Assembly (NCBI GenBank): GCA_958450365.1
Contig: CAUEEP010000743.1
Span: 2,658,001 to 2,722,000, forward strand
From: Mesorhabditis belari
Lineage: Eukaryota > Nematoda > Chromadorea > Rhabditida > Rhabditidae
Length of the DNA: 64,000 nt
Direction of reading: 5' to 3'
This document shows positions 12,313-27,510 of this stretch, piece by piece. A program made the translations under genes and the position numbers. The stretch's first letter is position 1, and each line of letters opens with the position of its first letter. The notes below the pieces were generated by a model. It was given only the letters and a program-made list of their open reading frames with translations, did not search any database and had not been told where the DNA came from.

Positions 12313-14306
12313 ATGTCACATCATTGGAATAATGTTTACTACATGGATTACCCACCAATGGAGCCCCCATTCTATCAGGTTCGTTGCTTTTAGTTTTAAC
12401 AACGTATCAACAACAAATCGCCTTTGTATCTTTTTTGTTTTAGTCCCCCAGCTCGGCCCAAGTGTTTGAACGATATTATGTGAATCAACGAGGCATCGTG
12501 GCGCATCCAACTAACTATTGGCCATTCCCGCATCAAGGCACAACTAATGTCAGCAATCCGCCCACTCGAAGATCTTCTCGCTTCCAGTCAAACAAAACAC
12601 AAATGTCTAGGTTTTGTTGTATGTCATTTTGTAATCGTTTCCAGTTTAGGCATTCCGTTGGAAGAACGAGTTTACAAGGCGAAAACACACTATTTGGTTC
12701 CATGAAATGTCACAAGTACGTGTTTTTCCACTGAATAGTGAAATATTTAAGGATGAATAGCAATTGAAACATTTTCTTTTAGGAAGAACGAGCCAACGAG
12801 TATTGGAGCACTTCCACCCCACCTCGCGGATTTGATTTTTGCAAAGTTGAATGGGAATGATAGGTGAGTGGTCCTTGATTTGGTTTCAATAATAATTTTC
12901 AACTTTAGAGCAAAAGCTTTTCGTACTTGTCGTGTAGCAAAGAATTTGATCACAAGCCGAGGTCTCCTCAACCATCATGCCGATGTCTTTTTGATTTCGG
13001 AAAAGGTACAATTGCATTCGGTTATTTTATCTTTTCAATTCAGGGTTTCTATCACTCAGTTGGATCTATGCATACAAACATTTTCCCCAACAGCGAAAAC
13101 CTTCCATTCACTAGGCATGTATTATTTCTTTTTGAGTGGTCAATCATTTTAGATTGGCTCGTAACAAGTGCTACTGGAAAGGGGTTCATGATCGATTTGC
13201 CAAAAGTTATTTGCAATCCGTCAAGTCGATCAAAAATCTTGTCATTTCCAATTTCGTGAGTGATCAATTCGTTTTGGAAAAGTTTTGAATCTTTTGTTTA
13301 GCTGTATGGTGACACTTGGATCTTTGAACCGTACTTCCTGGACCAAAAAGTTGAACGCCTAGAACTTTTGCTTAGCGTCACCGACTCATTAATCCAACAT
13401 GCTGACATACTTGGAACTTCAGTTCAACATGCGGAAACAGTCCGTAGTTTTTATTTAACAACGTTATCACACATTTTAGGTCTGGATTCGGCAGAATCCT
13501 GCAGACAAGCTTCCATTCTCCGGCCGCTTTCTTGAAAAGCTGAACCAAGAATTGGTATAGACAATATTTGATCCTAATCTAATTTACTTGATAATTAGTT
13601 CAAAAAGGCCTCGTTCGTTTGGATTGAAGGACGTTTTGAGAAAGAGATGACCGTTGAACATCTGCACTTGGAGAAAGTACGAATGGATCATGTCTACACG
13701 CCATGTATCGAGCATTTCCTGATGGTTTCAAAAGTTTTATTTTAGTATAAATTATTGTTTTTAGCTCATTGAAGAGGACATTTTGCCATATCGCGTTATT
13801 GAGCGCAGTTTCCATGCGACACATGGGTATTGCCTGAATCGCCCAGGACTCATTGAGGTAAATATACGCGGAAATACTTTATTGTTCTATTCTCAGTTGT
13901 TTAAATATATTTTCAGACTCACAATTTGATGCCCTTACCTTCTACAACTAACGTTCCTGTGTATCTTCTTCAAGTAAAGTTCATCAGTTGCTTATATTTG
14001 ACTTTCATTTTAGAGTCAAACTGGTGTCTGCTACCGAGTTAGTCTTCCACACGCAAGTGATTGTCCGCATCCAGACGAGCACGCGCATAGTGTTATTGGT
14101 GAGTAGTTTTTATGCGTTGAACGTTAGATTTTTACTCTAAAGAAACTCTCAATTCAAATCCCATATTGTCTTATTTAGTTTGCGAATGGGAGTTTGCTTC
14201 TTCCACCCCACCACTTGGAACAGAGATCAAAATGGACGATCAGGAAGAAATGAGGTATCCTCAGGCGCTGCCTTCTCCGAAACCAAAATACATGTATTGT
14301 TATTAA
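12313..14306 (+). CDS. Unrecognised protein with an F-box-like segment
   Basis: About ten exons join in phase. The start (MSHHWNNVYYMDYPPMEPP, 12313) follows a TTTTTTAG acceptor by one base. The first 100 residues are Pro/Ser/Asn-rich. Then comes ALPPHLADLIFAKLNGND, followed by RAKAFRTCRVAKNLI, which has the hydrophobic spacing of an F-box; such domains bind Skp1 in ubiquitin ligases. The rest (about 270 residues) has leucine-rich strands such as VKSIKNLVISNF and VERLELLLSVTDSL, fitting a substrate-binding part, and ends PSPKPKYMYCY. One intron (13115-13152) appears to start with GC rather than GT. The F-box idea rests on pattern only; nematodes carry large divergent F-box families. No close named relative was recognised. 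Confidence 0.6.
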
Positions 14307-14820
14307 TAACTTTAACTGTGAATAACCCTGTAGCTGTATTTTGCTAATAACTAAACTAATAACTAATATTTTGTCAAACTATGTATACATGTTAATGTCA
14401 AATTATGCATACATGTTAATAATTCGTTTTTGGTGTTGTGGCGTTGTTGTTTTAATAACTGGATTCAAACTTGTATTTATACAACGTAAGACAATGAGAT
14501 AAATATGTCATGATAGAAGTTAAGGGGACATGTTCAACCTAAACAATAAACCGCGCAGGGATCTCTCAAAAAAAAGTTACAAATTTGATAGCCTAGGGGT
14601 GTCACGAAAATAAGCGAAAAACCTAGGGTTAGATGGGTACCAAAATTGAATACTCGTTTCCCGAAACCGTGATGGTTTTGAAATAAAATGCATGATTGAA
14701 AATCTCTGTCGATGCGAAAAGTAAGCTGAGCAAAGGAAGCAAAGAAGTTCATCGACAAGCCCGTCTTATTCCCCTTACCGTATAACATGTTTAATTTGAA
14801 ACGAAAAGATATGATCTAAC
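14307..14820. other. Convergent 3' intergenic region
   Basis: This separates the 3' ends of the F-box-like gene (+) and the Smad gene (-). It has short imperfect direct repeats (ACATGTTAATGTCAAATTATGC-like near 14385-14420). No other gene was seen. Confidence 0.5.
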
Positions 14821-17106
<2,286 letters not shown>

Positions 17107-18096
17107 CCTTAAAGGGAATTTAGTAAAGCTCAAGCGAGAAAAATGTAGAGTTTTCGAATTGCAATACAATTTTTTGACTTAAAGTTTTAAAAACAAGTTT
17201 CAAAATTTGGAGAGAATCTAAAAATAAGTCGAGGGATGAGAAAGATGATTCATACATAAGAAGTGATATTAGGGGAGGAGCGGAATGGGAAGGGGGGCAA
17301 TCGAAGGACTGCAAAGGGAAAAAGAAGAAAAGCTCGAGAAGAGGAAGGGGTTCAAGCTCGAGCAAGCCTATTCGAGAAAGAGATTTGGGGAGGAGAAAAG
17401 GCATCAACGAGAGACTGAGCAAGCAACGCAGTGACTGATGCGTCGCGGTGCAGTCTCTTCGCTCTTTCCCCCATTCAGAGAGGTACCCATCTTTTCAGTG
17501 AGAAGAACCCAACCCTAAAGAGGCTCTAAATTTCTCACTTGTCACTCACAGGTTTCACCTTGATCACACCCATTCCTAAATCCTGTTGTTAAAAAATTCT
17601 TTTGACCAAACTACGATATGCAAAAAACGGTAAAGAGGTTAAACTTTGATATGAAGACAAAACCCTTAAAGTAGCTATCCTCCTAATTGAGCTCTATCAA
17701 ACTTTACAAAATCAATGCGTTTAAATGAAAATTAAGTTCAAAATTAGGAGTCTAAAAAGTCTACTGTTCAAAATTGAGTCATATTATAGTGTCATGTGCT
17801 TTAGTGAGGTGCTTTATTATAATATAACAATTCATTTTCGGCTCAAAAACAAAAAATGTGATCAATAAATGGAAGCAGAATGATTAGTTGCCTAGGTAAA
17901 AGATAGAAGACCTGTGTTGACATTACGGATTTCCACACGCACACAAAAATAAATAAAGATTTCAAGGGAAAGAGAAAGTCAGCTGATTTCTTAGGAGGGC
18001 AAAAATTAATGAACAGTTTTGAAAAGAAAAACCCGGATACAATAAGAGAAACTAACTTATATCTAATAGAGCTATAGGATTTATAACTTTTTTTAT
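17107..18096. other. Upstream region of the Smad gene
   Basis: 17220-17450 is strongly purine-rich on the plus strand (GA repeats) and G+C-richer, like a promoter. The only long reading frame, antisense in this stretch, is low-complexity (F/L/S/P) and judged spurious. No other feature was seen. Confidence 0.45.
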
Positions 18097-19369
18097 TTAT
18101 TGAGTTGGTTCTTCCACCTTTACATTTTCTGGTTTTGTATCTTCTTGTTTTGCATCTTCCTTTTCTTCTTTTACATCAAGTGCTTTCAAGTAGACGCGTT
18201 TTTTCGGCACAATAAATACATCTCCATCTGTAGCTAAGCGTCGTTTGCCGCCCTAAAACATAAGATATCAATTTGAAATTGAGATTACAGTACCCAATTA
18301 GACAAAACAAGCCCGCCTTACGGCGGGCTTCACTTGCTAGAAGTTGGGATCGGCGCATAGTCGGGTTCCTTCAAAAGGCTATCCGAACCGACCCCTAACC
18401 CCTGTAATTTACATACCGTAAATACTGTAATGATTATTTGAAAATTATTTGAATGTATCCTGATTTGGTAACTTGAATAGTGGTGTAAAATAGTGCCCCA
18501 CCCTCTAATAGTACCCCACCCTAGAGGGGGAGGGAAAATATAGTACCCCATGGGGTCCAATTACAGTATTTACGGTATGTCCCCCAAACCTCATAAGAAC
18601 AAAGCAAACGGCCTATACTCGACCAAAATTAGCATATACATTCTGACTCGAATACCATTTGCATTTGAACTAGCGGTTATGGTAAAGGAAAACGTAAATT
18701 TTTCATTCTCTTTTTGTTGCCGTCAGGGATGGTGAGTTCTCCCTTCTCGGAAAAAAGGTGACAGACGCAGATTTCAGAATTATATATAGTATGGATCAAT
18801 ATTTACCCCATATGTAATGATTGCTATGTAGCCCTGGTTCTCTGAAGCCGTTCGTATCAGATCAGGCGTCATTTTTAAACGATCATTCACCTAAATATTT
18901 TAATAATTTAACTATGAAAGTTACGTCTTGTTTCATTTTTAAAATGAAAGCCTACTTCTAACAGTGTTCCTTTCACACCGGCTCGCACAACGATTTCTGA
19001 ACCATCTTCACATCGAACAATACACAATTTGGTCTCTTTTTGAACCAATAATGCACCCTAAATAAAATTTTTAATAAAAAAATACAGACTTTTTCAAGAT
19101 ACCTTTTTACTTTTTCCTATAACTGCTTGACCACCCCTTTCGATTGATGACTTTTTTCCAACGCCAAAATCAACTTGCATAACTGGAGAAGGTAAAGTCT
19201 AAAAAGTTTGAATTGGGAAAAACTATAAAATCAGCCTGACATGAAAATCCGTGTTTAAAGACAATACAGTAACCCCAGACGGATGATGTAAGTAGGAAAC
19301 ACTCGGGTTCGCCTCAACTTGCAATCGTTGAAACGATCGATCTACGGCCGATGTATGCCAAAGAGCCAT
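18097..19369 (-). CDS. ABITRAM: ABITRAM/FAM206 (Simiate) family protein
   Basis: A small protein related to vertebrate ABITRAM (FAM206A), described as an actin-binding regulator of transcription and cell shape; its function here is inferred from that. Several exons encode about 200 residues starting [16 protein letters not shown]. Diagnostic stretches are [30 protein letters not shown] and [11 protein letters not shown], which match the conserved core (C-x(2)-YCSDGEEY...GRLMEVN...EGYIAVV in the vertebrate protein). The C-terminal tail is Glu/Lys-rich and ends VEEPTQ. A TTTATTTTTAG acceptor lies 12 bases before the ATG with no upstream exon, so the mRNA is probably trans-spliced. The AIF gene ends 344 bp upstream on the same strand, which would fit a two-gene operon. 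MITE copy b lies within the gene. Confidence 0.8.
18414..18577. mobile_element. MITE family 1, copy b (internally replaced)
   Basis: The two ends, TACCGTAAATACTGTAAT and its inverse, are those of family 1. The interior lacks the usual GTACAGTCGCGTAGTCG and TTTGGTATC modules and instead has three TAGTACCCCACCC-like repeats. It lies in an intron of the ABITRAM-like gene. Confidence 0.7.
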
Positions 19370-19712
19370 GGAACACGTTCGCTAAAAATAAAATAAATTT
19401 TAATGTGCACCACTGTCCGATATTTGCTGTATTAAGCTACTTTTAACAAGCAGTAGAAAGTTTGATTCAGAAAATTTATTCAAAGTGTTTCAATTTGAAA
19501 AAGTGCAATCGATTCGATGAAACAAACAACAGAAAAACGAAAACATCTTGGCTTGTGCAAATTTTTGTATTACTGAGACCAATGAGCAAGGGTAAACCGT
19601 AACATCAACAAATGTAAGATATCGATGGTAATTTCTCTAATCATAAAAACCGACAATATCACAAAAATCATATAAAAATTCCTAGTCTAACTAAACCAAC
19701 CATAGAAAAGTT

Positions 19713-21766
19713 CTAACTAGATTTCGACTTTGCATTTTCTTTTTCTTCTTCCCGCTCTATATCCCATAATGAAAAAAGTTTTGCTAATTCTTTGGCTTCT
19801 CCGACCTAAAAATAAATTTTAACATTTTGTAGAAATCAATAAATTCCTACCGATCGCCGCTCATCAATTAATCTTCTCGCAACATCTAGGCCTGCTCCAA
19901 AAACATTGATTAACAAACATCCAACAATCTAAACTAGAATATAATTCAATGCTAAAAAATCTCCGCTTACTTCTCCCTTATTTTCATAAAATACGACACC
20001 TTTTTGGTATTGATTTGAACTTGGTGTTTCCTAAATTTGTATGACCTTTAACGCGGTTTCTCAAGGACGTATAGATTTCCAAAGCATCTAAATGATGCAT
20101 AACTAACCTGTTCTGCAAATACGGACACGGTGTGCAGTTTTGAATCCGTATTTCCAACGGCATTAATGAACATTTCAGGTCCAATTTTTGAAAAATAAGA
20201 GGACTGATACCTGAAATATTAAAATAGTAAAACTGAGAAAAGAACCAAACCAAAAGCTTTTGTTTCCATCAGTCATATTTTCGCCAGCAAGACGACCAGT
20301 AATCTGTGCATTTTCCCAATGTTCTATCTAGAATAAAATCAAAAATATAACTGTACTCAGGAACAAATAATTACCCGTTTTCGTCCAAGTATTCCTGTAT
20401 CATACGCACACGAATCTCCGGCACACCAAACTGACGGTGCAACCAAAAGTTTTGCATCAGCTCGAAAGCCTCCATGTTCCGTGTCTTTCTAAACACAATT
20501 CATCGATATTAATATTTTTGATCAAACTTTAATCTCGTCTCCAATTTCAATTTCCACATTAGGCTCAATTCCAACCGCGACAACCACATAGTTTGAGGCA
20601 ACGGATGTTCCGTCGGAAAGTGTCAAATGAAGCTAAAATCGAAATTTTTGATTTTTTTATATAATGAATCAAACCAAGCCAGCTTCCGATTTTGATACAC
20701 CAGACACAGATGATTCCGTCCGCACCTCAACACCAGCTCTTTCCAAACCTCCGCGTGTATGCGTAGAAAGGAAAAGTGGCAAAATATTGGCGAGTGGGCC
20801 AGCTTCTTTGATAATCTAAATTTAAATTATTTTCAACTCACAATGCTTGTAAAAACCTGCACAACTCTCGTTTCGGGAAATCGCTTTTTGATGGAGTATG
20901 CAAGTTCTGAACCAAGAAAACCACCTCCTAAAATTAAGCACCGAATCGGTAAATGCTAGTTGTTCAAAATGCCCACCTACTATGGAAATTGTACCATTAT
21001 GAGAGCAAGCATCCGTTAATCGATAATAATCATTCACCTGGATTCAATTAAGTAATTGCATTTAGAAACCAACATACATTTCTTAAATACAGTACATTTC
21101 CTGACTTCTCGAAAGGTTCAAAAACTGATAACCGCCGAGGATGGCCACCTTAATATTATATGATATTACATAATTATTACATCTAATAAACAAACCGGTA
21201 GCAAGAAGGCATTTTCCATAACGTATACTTCTTCCGTCTTCCAAATGTACTAACCTTGCTTTGGCATCAATCTTTTTCACCTGTAATTTGAAGTGTAACA
21301 GAAAATGAAGCTTGAAATAGACCTTTGCATTCGTCACAATCGACACTCCACCATGCTTTGCACTCGAAATTTCGTTGGGAGGAACAAAGAAGCCCTAAAA
21401 TGAAAAAAACCGTTACACTTTTTTTTAACAAAAACTTAAACCTGCGTTTCAAAGAAAACATCTTTGACTTTTCCATTCGGACCCTTGTACGAGAGTGAAT
21501 TCTGTCCTTGATTCTCGGGGTACCTAAACGGGGAAACTCTACGAAAAACATGAATTAAAACAAACCACCAAAGTTCCTTTGATAAAGGGGGTTTGTTGTA
21601 AGGAAGTTCAGCTTCTTCGCCAATTATTAGAACCTAAAAATAGAGAAACTGTAAAATAGATGTTGTAGTTTACTTTAGCTTCTGCATCTCTAGCTCGAAT
21701 TGACAAAGAAGCATAGTAAGAAGCAGCTCCAGAACCAACCAGAAGATACGGAATGAAGTCCGGTAT
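19713..21766 (-). CDS. wah-1: Apoptosis-inducing factor, FAD/NADH oxidoreductase core
   Basis: A mitochondrial intermembrane-space flavoprotein (AIFM1; C. elegans WAH-1) needed for respiratory-chain assembly, and a cell-death effector when released. The recognised coding part begins IPDFIPYLLVGSGAASYY, the dinucleotide-binding fold for FAD, followed by SIRARD, EEAELPYNKPPLSKELWW and GKCLLATG. The NADH-binding motif is SIVGGGFLGSELAYS. Later come VAVGIEPNVE, CAGDSCAYD (GDS where most relatives have GDA), HWENAQITGRLAGENMT, and KGVVFYENKGEIVGCLLINV near the C-terminus, which ends with a charged tail. The first exon here starts in phase 0 after TTTTTAG and has no ATG, so a 5' exon is needed; the best candidate lies in the gene at 22341-23482. 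Confidence 0.9.
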
Positions 21767-22142
21767 CTAAAAATTTAAATAAAGTGACAAGTTTCGACAA
21801 CGTCAGAATTTTTTAGCATTTTAACTTTGCATTACTATTTTCATTGTTTTTGTTGGAGTATACGTGCGTTGCCATCAAATAAAAACCAAAAACTTTTATT
21901 TCACAAGCACGATTACAATTGAAAAATGCTCCTATTAACAAACAAATTGTGCTAAACGCTATATTTTATATATCAAAGAAGATGAGCAACGCACGCAAAC
22001 TCACATCTAGAATTTTGAAAGAAAAACCGGGCAAAAAACGATACCCCTGGGTATTAACTTCACTACTTTCTTTACCTAGGTAAACTGCCTAAACTAGCTA
22101 GATAAAAATAGTGAATATCAAACATACATTGAATTAATTTTT

Positions 22143-22208
22143 AAGAGCCATTTTACTAAAATCAAAAGATTTTGGTTGCAACAAAATGTTTTTGTAAAAT
22201 GGCTCTAA
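22143..22208. repeat. Short imperfect hairpin
   Basis: AAGAGCCATTTTAC and GTAAAATGGCTCT pair across about 38 bases. It lies in the gap between the AIF core exons and the upstream mitochondrial gene. Confidence 0.5.
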
Positions 22209-22340
22209 ATGTGCGAGGGTTTTATTTTTATAAAGTAAACCCTTCAAAGTTAATACAAACAAAAATTTAAAGGCACTTCTAGGATCGCAAGTGAAAAGGC
22301 ACTAGAATGACTGAAAGTTATCTCAGAAACAGATAGAAAT

Positions 22341-23482
22341 TTAGGTGGACTCAGAGTTACTCGATTCAGGTTTGGGGTCAGCGGGTTTATCATGACAAGG
22401 GGGTTTTTGGGAATCATCGTGCTTGGCTTCTGGCGCGGACTCGTTGTTTTTCTGTTCATCGGCGGTGGGAGTGTCTTCCTTAGCCTCATTAGAGCTTTCC
22501 GTTTGAGAATCGCTATTCTGAGCAGCAGCTTCGGTAGTTTTTGATTCTTGGGCAGCATCATGGGCCTTTTCCTTTGAAGACCCGGCAACTTCAACTACCT
22601 TGTCTGTAGCTTCCGGAGCCTTCTTTTCAGCAGGTTTCTCTTGAACAACTGGCGGTGCTGGCTTTGGTTTTGGCTTCTCGGACTCTTCCGAATGCGAGTG
22701 AGTTGATTCCGTCTAAAATAATAAGATGATAACTATTGCAGTCAGATAAGTAAACTAGTTTGAAAACTCCCTTTCGGCTTTAATGTACATAACAAATTAA
22801 AAAAAGATAAACTAACGTGTTTTGCAGTTATTGCTTCTTTATGGTGAGCATGCTTGAAGTTTTTCTTGATGTTCATTCCAAAGACATCCGTGTAGAAAGC
22901 CTAGACAAAGAAAGTGAATAGTTTATAAGAAACTAGATAAACCTTCGTTTTGATAGGTCATCTGCCTGATCATACCAAAAGTTTAGGTTCAAGTTTATAG
23001 CTTATTAAGTTGCTACTAAAAACTAACCACTGCTCCCAGTGTAAGAAGAACAAATACTGCACCACCAATATAGGATTGGTAGTCGTCCATCGTGTGATCG
23101 TGTGAATCCTTCGAAAGTCGAGGCAGCTAAAAAAGAATTTGAAATGGAGAAGCTTAAATAAGCTAGAAACATGCGTCAGTAAATACCTTTCGCCGTCCTA
23201 ACCAATCACGTTCAGAGGTATCCCTTGGTTTGGGCACATAGGGCTCGGGGATCGGTGGATGATGATGACCTCCTCCCAAAGTTCGTGGCGTCAATGATAA
23301 ACATCTAAAGCAATGACATGAAACATATAAAATAACTTAAAGTTTAAATTGCCAACTTAAGAACAAATTGTAAGATTTACCTTCTGAAAATCGTATTGCG
23401 AAGACATGTGCCGCCTAAAATTGCAAACGGTCAGTGAACTAATGTAAAATGAACCTGTAGTCACGAGATTTCGCAAGGCCAT
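22341..23482 (-). CDS. Mitochondrial membrane-anchored, acidic-tail protein; possible 5' part of AIF
   Basis: Six exons start MALRNLVTTGGTCLRNTIFR, an Arg-containing amphipathic presequence typical of mitochondrial import. Next is a Pro-rich stretch (HHHPPIPEPYVPKPRD), a basic WLGRRKLPRLSKD segment and one transmembrane helix (YIGGAVFVLLTLGAVAFY). A long Glu/Lys/Ser/Ala-rich tail ends NSEST at a TAA (22341). No family was recognised for this layout alone, but presequence, membrane anchor and linker is exactly the N-terminal plan of AIFM1. A GT donor after ATDK, in phase 0 at about 22597, would join the AIF core exon at 21766 in frame. So it could be a separate gene or an alternative terminal exon of wah-1. 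Confidence 0.65.
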
Positions 23483-23838
23483 TTTCACCGTGTGAACACC
23501 GCCGAACCTAATTTGAAATTTGATGAAAACTCATAGTTTATAAAAAAAACACAAAAACATAAATATAACGACACGGTTTTTATCAAAAACTAAACTTTTG
23601 CCTTCTTTTTCACGATTAGCTCTCACTAAAGAATGGGAAAACGATTCAAGTACGGTAAGGATCGCCGGTTAGTGCATTGGTTAATTGTAAAACACTATTC
23701 TAGCACTTCTTCATGTTCAATGCTTTTGCACCTGCTTTACACACAGCATGCCACTTAAGGGTGCAAAATTATGGTCCGTGTAGGATGAAAAAGTAAAGTT
23801 TATAAAAATCGCAGCATGATGACGTGCGCTACATTTAC

Positions 23839-24107
23839 TACCGTAAATACTGTAATAGTACCCCACCCCCCTCGTACAGTCGCGTAGTCGCAAAAGTTTT
23901 TTAGTATTTCATTTTTTTCAAAGCGCCTGTACTTTCAAAAAATGTGTCTTTGGTATCAAAAAATAGCCCTGCATTTCAGCTATTTTTTGATACCTAAGCG
24001 CACATTGTAGCATAAACTAGTGTCGAGAAAAACTCGTTCAAAGCTAGACTACGCAACACTCCGCACCGTCATTATGCGGGTGGGGTACTATTACAGTATT
24101 TACGGTA
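23839..24107. mobile_element. MITE family 1, copy c
   Basis: 269 bp bounded by TA. Ends TACCGTAAATACTGTAATAG and inverse. The interior runs GTACAGTCGCGTAGTCGCAA, then the TTTGGTATCAAAAAATAG hairpin, then ACGCAACACTCCGCACCGTC. It is a near-consensus copy, in the gap between ornithine aminotransferase and the mitochondrial anchor gene. Confidence 0.9.
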
Positions 24108-24318
24108 ATTGCTAATTAGCTCGCCAGACAGCAATTCAAATTAATTTGGACAGTAATGCAAATTTCTTTTGCGAATATAAAAAGAATCGACTGTAGCGCA
24201 CTTTTCAGAATTTCTCGAGCATGAGAATTTCTGCTTTGTTTGAATGTTTAAATTCTTTAGTTCAAGTTTTATTTGTAATTTTCAGGTAAGAATAAAGAAA
24301 ATAAATACAATTAATTGT

Positions 24319-26178
24319 TTAATTGGCTATTTCTGAGATGGTTCTCTCGATGATGTTGGCAGCTTCTTCGATCTGAAATAATCCTTTTCAAAGCATCAAC
24401 ACTTAAAATCTACCTGTTCACGGTTCATAATCAATGGTGGAGCGAAGCGAATGATATCACCATGGGTATTCTGAAATGTTCAGTTTCATCGTTTTCCTTC
24501 TTTCACTTACCTTGGCTAAAAGTCCATTCTCTTTCAATCGTAGACAAACTTTCCAAGCATCGTATTCTGCAAAAACATTTCTTTAATCAAAAATTTACTT
24601 TTGACATACTTTTGTTAATAACAATAGCACAGAAGAGTCCTCTTCCTCTTACACGGCTCACGACATTTGTTGGAAGTCGTCGAAGTCTCTCCATCAATAA
24701 ATCACCCATCACTGCTGAATTCTCACATAATCCTTCCTCGATAATCACCTAGATTTTTTTCATTCATTGACTCTCATTTAACAATTGTACTTCAAGAGCA
24801 GCTTTTCCAAGTTTAGCCGCCAATGGATTACCACCATAAGTGGAACCATGCTGACCAGGCTTGATATTCATCATGATCGGATCATCACACAAGACAGCTG
24901 ACACCTAAAAATTGGGAATCTTTCTTCGAAACTCTTCGATATTTTACTGGATACATTCCACCAGAAAGGGCTTTTCCCAAGATCACAATATCGGGACGAA
25001 CTTCATCATGATAGTGAGCTAATAATCTAAAATTTTGTACTTTAGCCTTTTGTTTCCCTTCTAGCGACTCACTTTCCTGTTCGTCCAAGACCCGTTTGAA
25101 CTTCATCAGCTATGAATAAAACATTATGCTTTTTACAGATTTCCGAGACTTTCTAAAAGTTAGCTGTAACATTTTATGATCAATTTTTGGTTTAAACCCG
25201 AAGATATCCAGCATCGGGTAGGACGACTCCGGCCTCTCCTTGAATCGGCTCTACCATAAATGCAGCCGTATTTGGATCAGAAATTGCTTTCTAGAAATAA
25301 AATCGATCTATTGTTGGTATCATTTTTAAACCTCAACAGCAGCCACATCATTGTATGGTACAGTCTCAAAACCTGGCACATATGGTCCAAAACCAGCGAA
25401 TGAGTCCGGATCATTTGATGCAGAGATCGCGGCAATTGAGCGCCCCCAGAAATTGTCTTTGGCGAAGACAACCTGTTTTTTTCTTCAATATTATTGAATT
25501 TCATGCATTTTTTTACTTTAGCTTTGTTATCCGGGACTCCTTTTACATCGTAAGCCCAGCGACGAGCCAATTTCACTGCCGAGTCACAGGCCTCAACACC
25601 TGGAAATGTTTATGATCAGATAAAACGAAAAGGAAATAAGTTTTTTCACTCACCACTATTCATTGGCAAAACTTTATCGTAACCAAAGAGTTTTGTGATA
25701 AACTCCTCGTATTCTCCCAAAGCATCATTATAGAAAGCGCGCGAAGTCAAAGTGAGAACGCCACATTGCTCTCGCATTACCTGAATATCTTTTTTTTTAA
25801 ATATTAATTTTTCATTGTTATACTTCGACTAATTTTGGGTGACAATGTCCTTGATTTACAGCTGAATAAGCTGAGAGAAAGTCATAATATCGTCGTCCCT
25901 CAACATCCCAAACATAAACTCCTAAAAAAAATTTGCATTTTATTAACTCTTGATTACAGATTACAGGATACCTTCTCCTCTTGACAACGCAACAGGCACC
26001 GGTTTATAGTTGTGACATCCATAAAGCTTTTCACGAGCAAAAATATCTTCAGAAGAAATGGAGGCTGAATATTGTGCTAGAAATTTTTCAACTGTAACAA
26101 TGTACCTGCTGTGGAAGTTGATGGAGCTCGAGCTGTTTGAGCGGCGTAGCGCACAGATTGACGTAGGCAAGAAAGCAT
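24319..26178 (-). CDS. oatr-1: Ornithine aminotransferase, mitochondrial
   Basis: A pyridoxal-phosphate enzyme of the matrix that transfers the delta-amino group of ornithine to 2-oxoglutarate, giving glutamate semialdehyde and linking arginine, proline and glutamate metabolism. The start at 26178 ([20 protein letters not shown]) is a presequence, preceded by a TTTAG acceptor 14 bases upstream. Family landmarks in order: [87 protein letters not shown], and the PLP-lysine motif [16 protein letters not shown]. Then come [14 protein letters not shown] and the C-terminal substrate region ending TISEIAN. About ten exons; length about 430 residues, normal for the family. No breaks seen. Confidence 0.95.
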
Positions 26179-27510
26179 TTCAGGAAAGTTTTCTAAATTT
26201 TTCTAAAAAAGATTTCTAAACAAAAATTGTAAAGTAAAGCAGAATGCAAAAGAGACACTAAATTAGCTGAGACCAACAAAGAATTCTTTTGATCTCACTT
26301 TCTTTCTGCTAAAATGATAAGAGAAGTGGACGTGTCTAGGAGAACATTCTTGATTCGAAAAAGATGCAAGATTCAAAAAAAGACTCAAAGAGAATAAAGT
26401 AGAAAATTTGAAGAAGAAAATAAATTCTAATTAAAGAAAACTTTTTCTGATGTCATTGCACGTTTTCCTCGAGTCATATGGATTGGAAAAGTCTTTAAAG
26501 TTTCTCTTGTTGATGTGTTCGTTTTTGCGACTTTAACGGGGTCAGCTGTGAATTCGTAGAGTCAACAGAGAAATGTCAGCTGCCAAAAAACTTTTCCCAA
26601 GATTTTTGCAAGATAACTCAAAGTTTTGAACGAAGAGCAATAAAAAACTAACGATAAAGTTCTGTGAACGATTTTTAAAGGACAGCTGTGATCACATGGA
26701 AACAATCAAATGCAATTATCATCAAAGAATCCCCCAAAAGCAAATTATGAGAACAATTTCTAAATTGATTGATTAGAAGATGATTAGAAGAAAATTAGAG
26801 ATAAGTAGAATTAGAATTAGAGAAAAATTAGGACAGAAAAGAGGATGATTTTTAAAGATCTAACAAACCAGATTTTAAAGATCTAATGATCAAAACAAGA
26901 GTGACTGCTCCTTTTGTAGACCATGACGCTATTTATTAAAGATCTTTATCGAAAAACATTCGAAAAATGAGTGAAAGAAAGAGATTTTTGAAGCATGATC
27001 ATCATCAACCACCACGTGACAAGGAAAGGCTCTCCGTTTTTGCTTTTGCTCATCTCCTCCTGTTGTTTGCCGCCTAATAAGATGAAGACTGTGGTGGGCA
27101 TTTCGTCGACGAGACTCCACCCCCCCCTCCCCAACACTTTCTTTTCTATCATTCCTATTTTTTTCAAGAAACGAAATTGGAGTTGATTTCAATTTTGCTT
27201 GAGAGAAAAAGAACCGGTGCACAGATGATCACCCATATCAACCACCACACACCGCTATCATCACCGCTATCATCACTGTTTCTCTCTCTCTCTCTTTGAA
27301 ATTTTTGAAATGAGCTAAAAGGAAAGAAAAAGTAAAGAAAGGGATGATGAAATCGAAATCTCTGGGTTTCAATGACAATAGCTCTTGGTTTATTGTGATC
27401 TAGAAGAAAACATTGATGAAAAGAACTAAAGAACAAACAAAAACAAATAGGAAATCATGAATTGTCTACTATAGATAAAATTGTTTTTTAAAGAAGGCAA
27501 TGACAAGAAA

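Noticed and set aside
17120..17422. Leu/Ser/Phe-rich 100-codon minus-strand frame
   Set aside because: It is antisense to a purine-rich promoter-like stretch upstream of the Smad gene.
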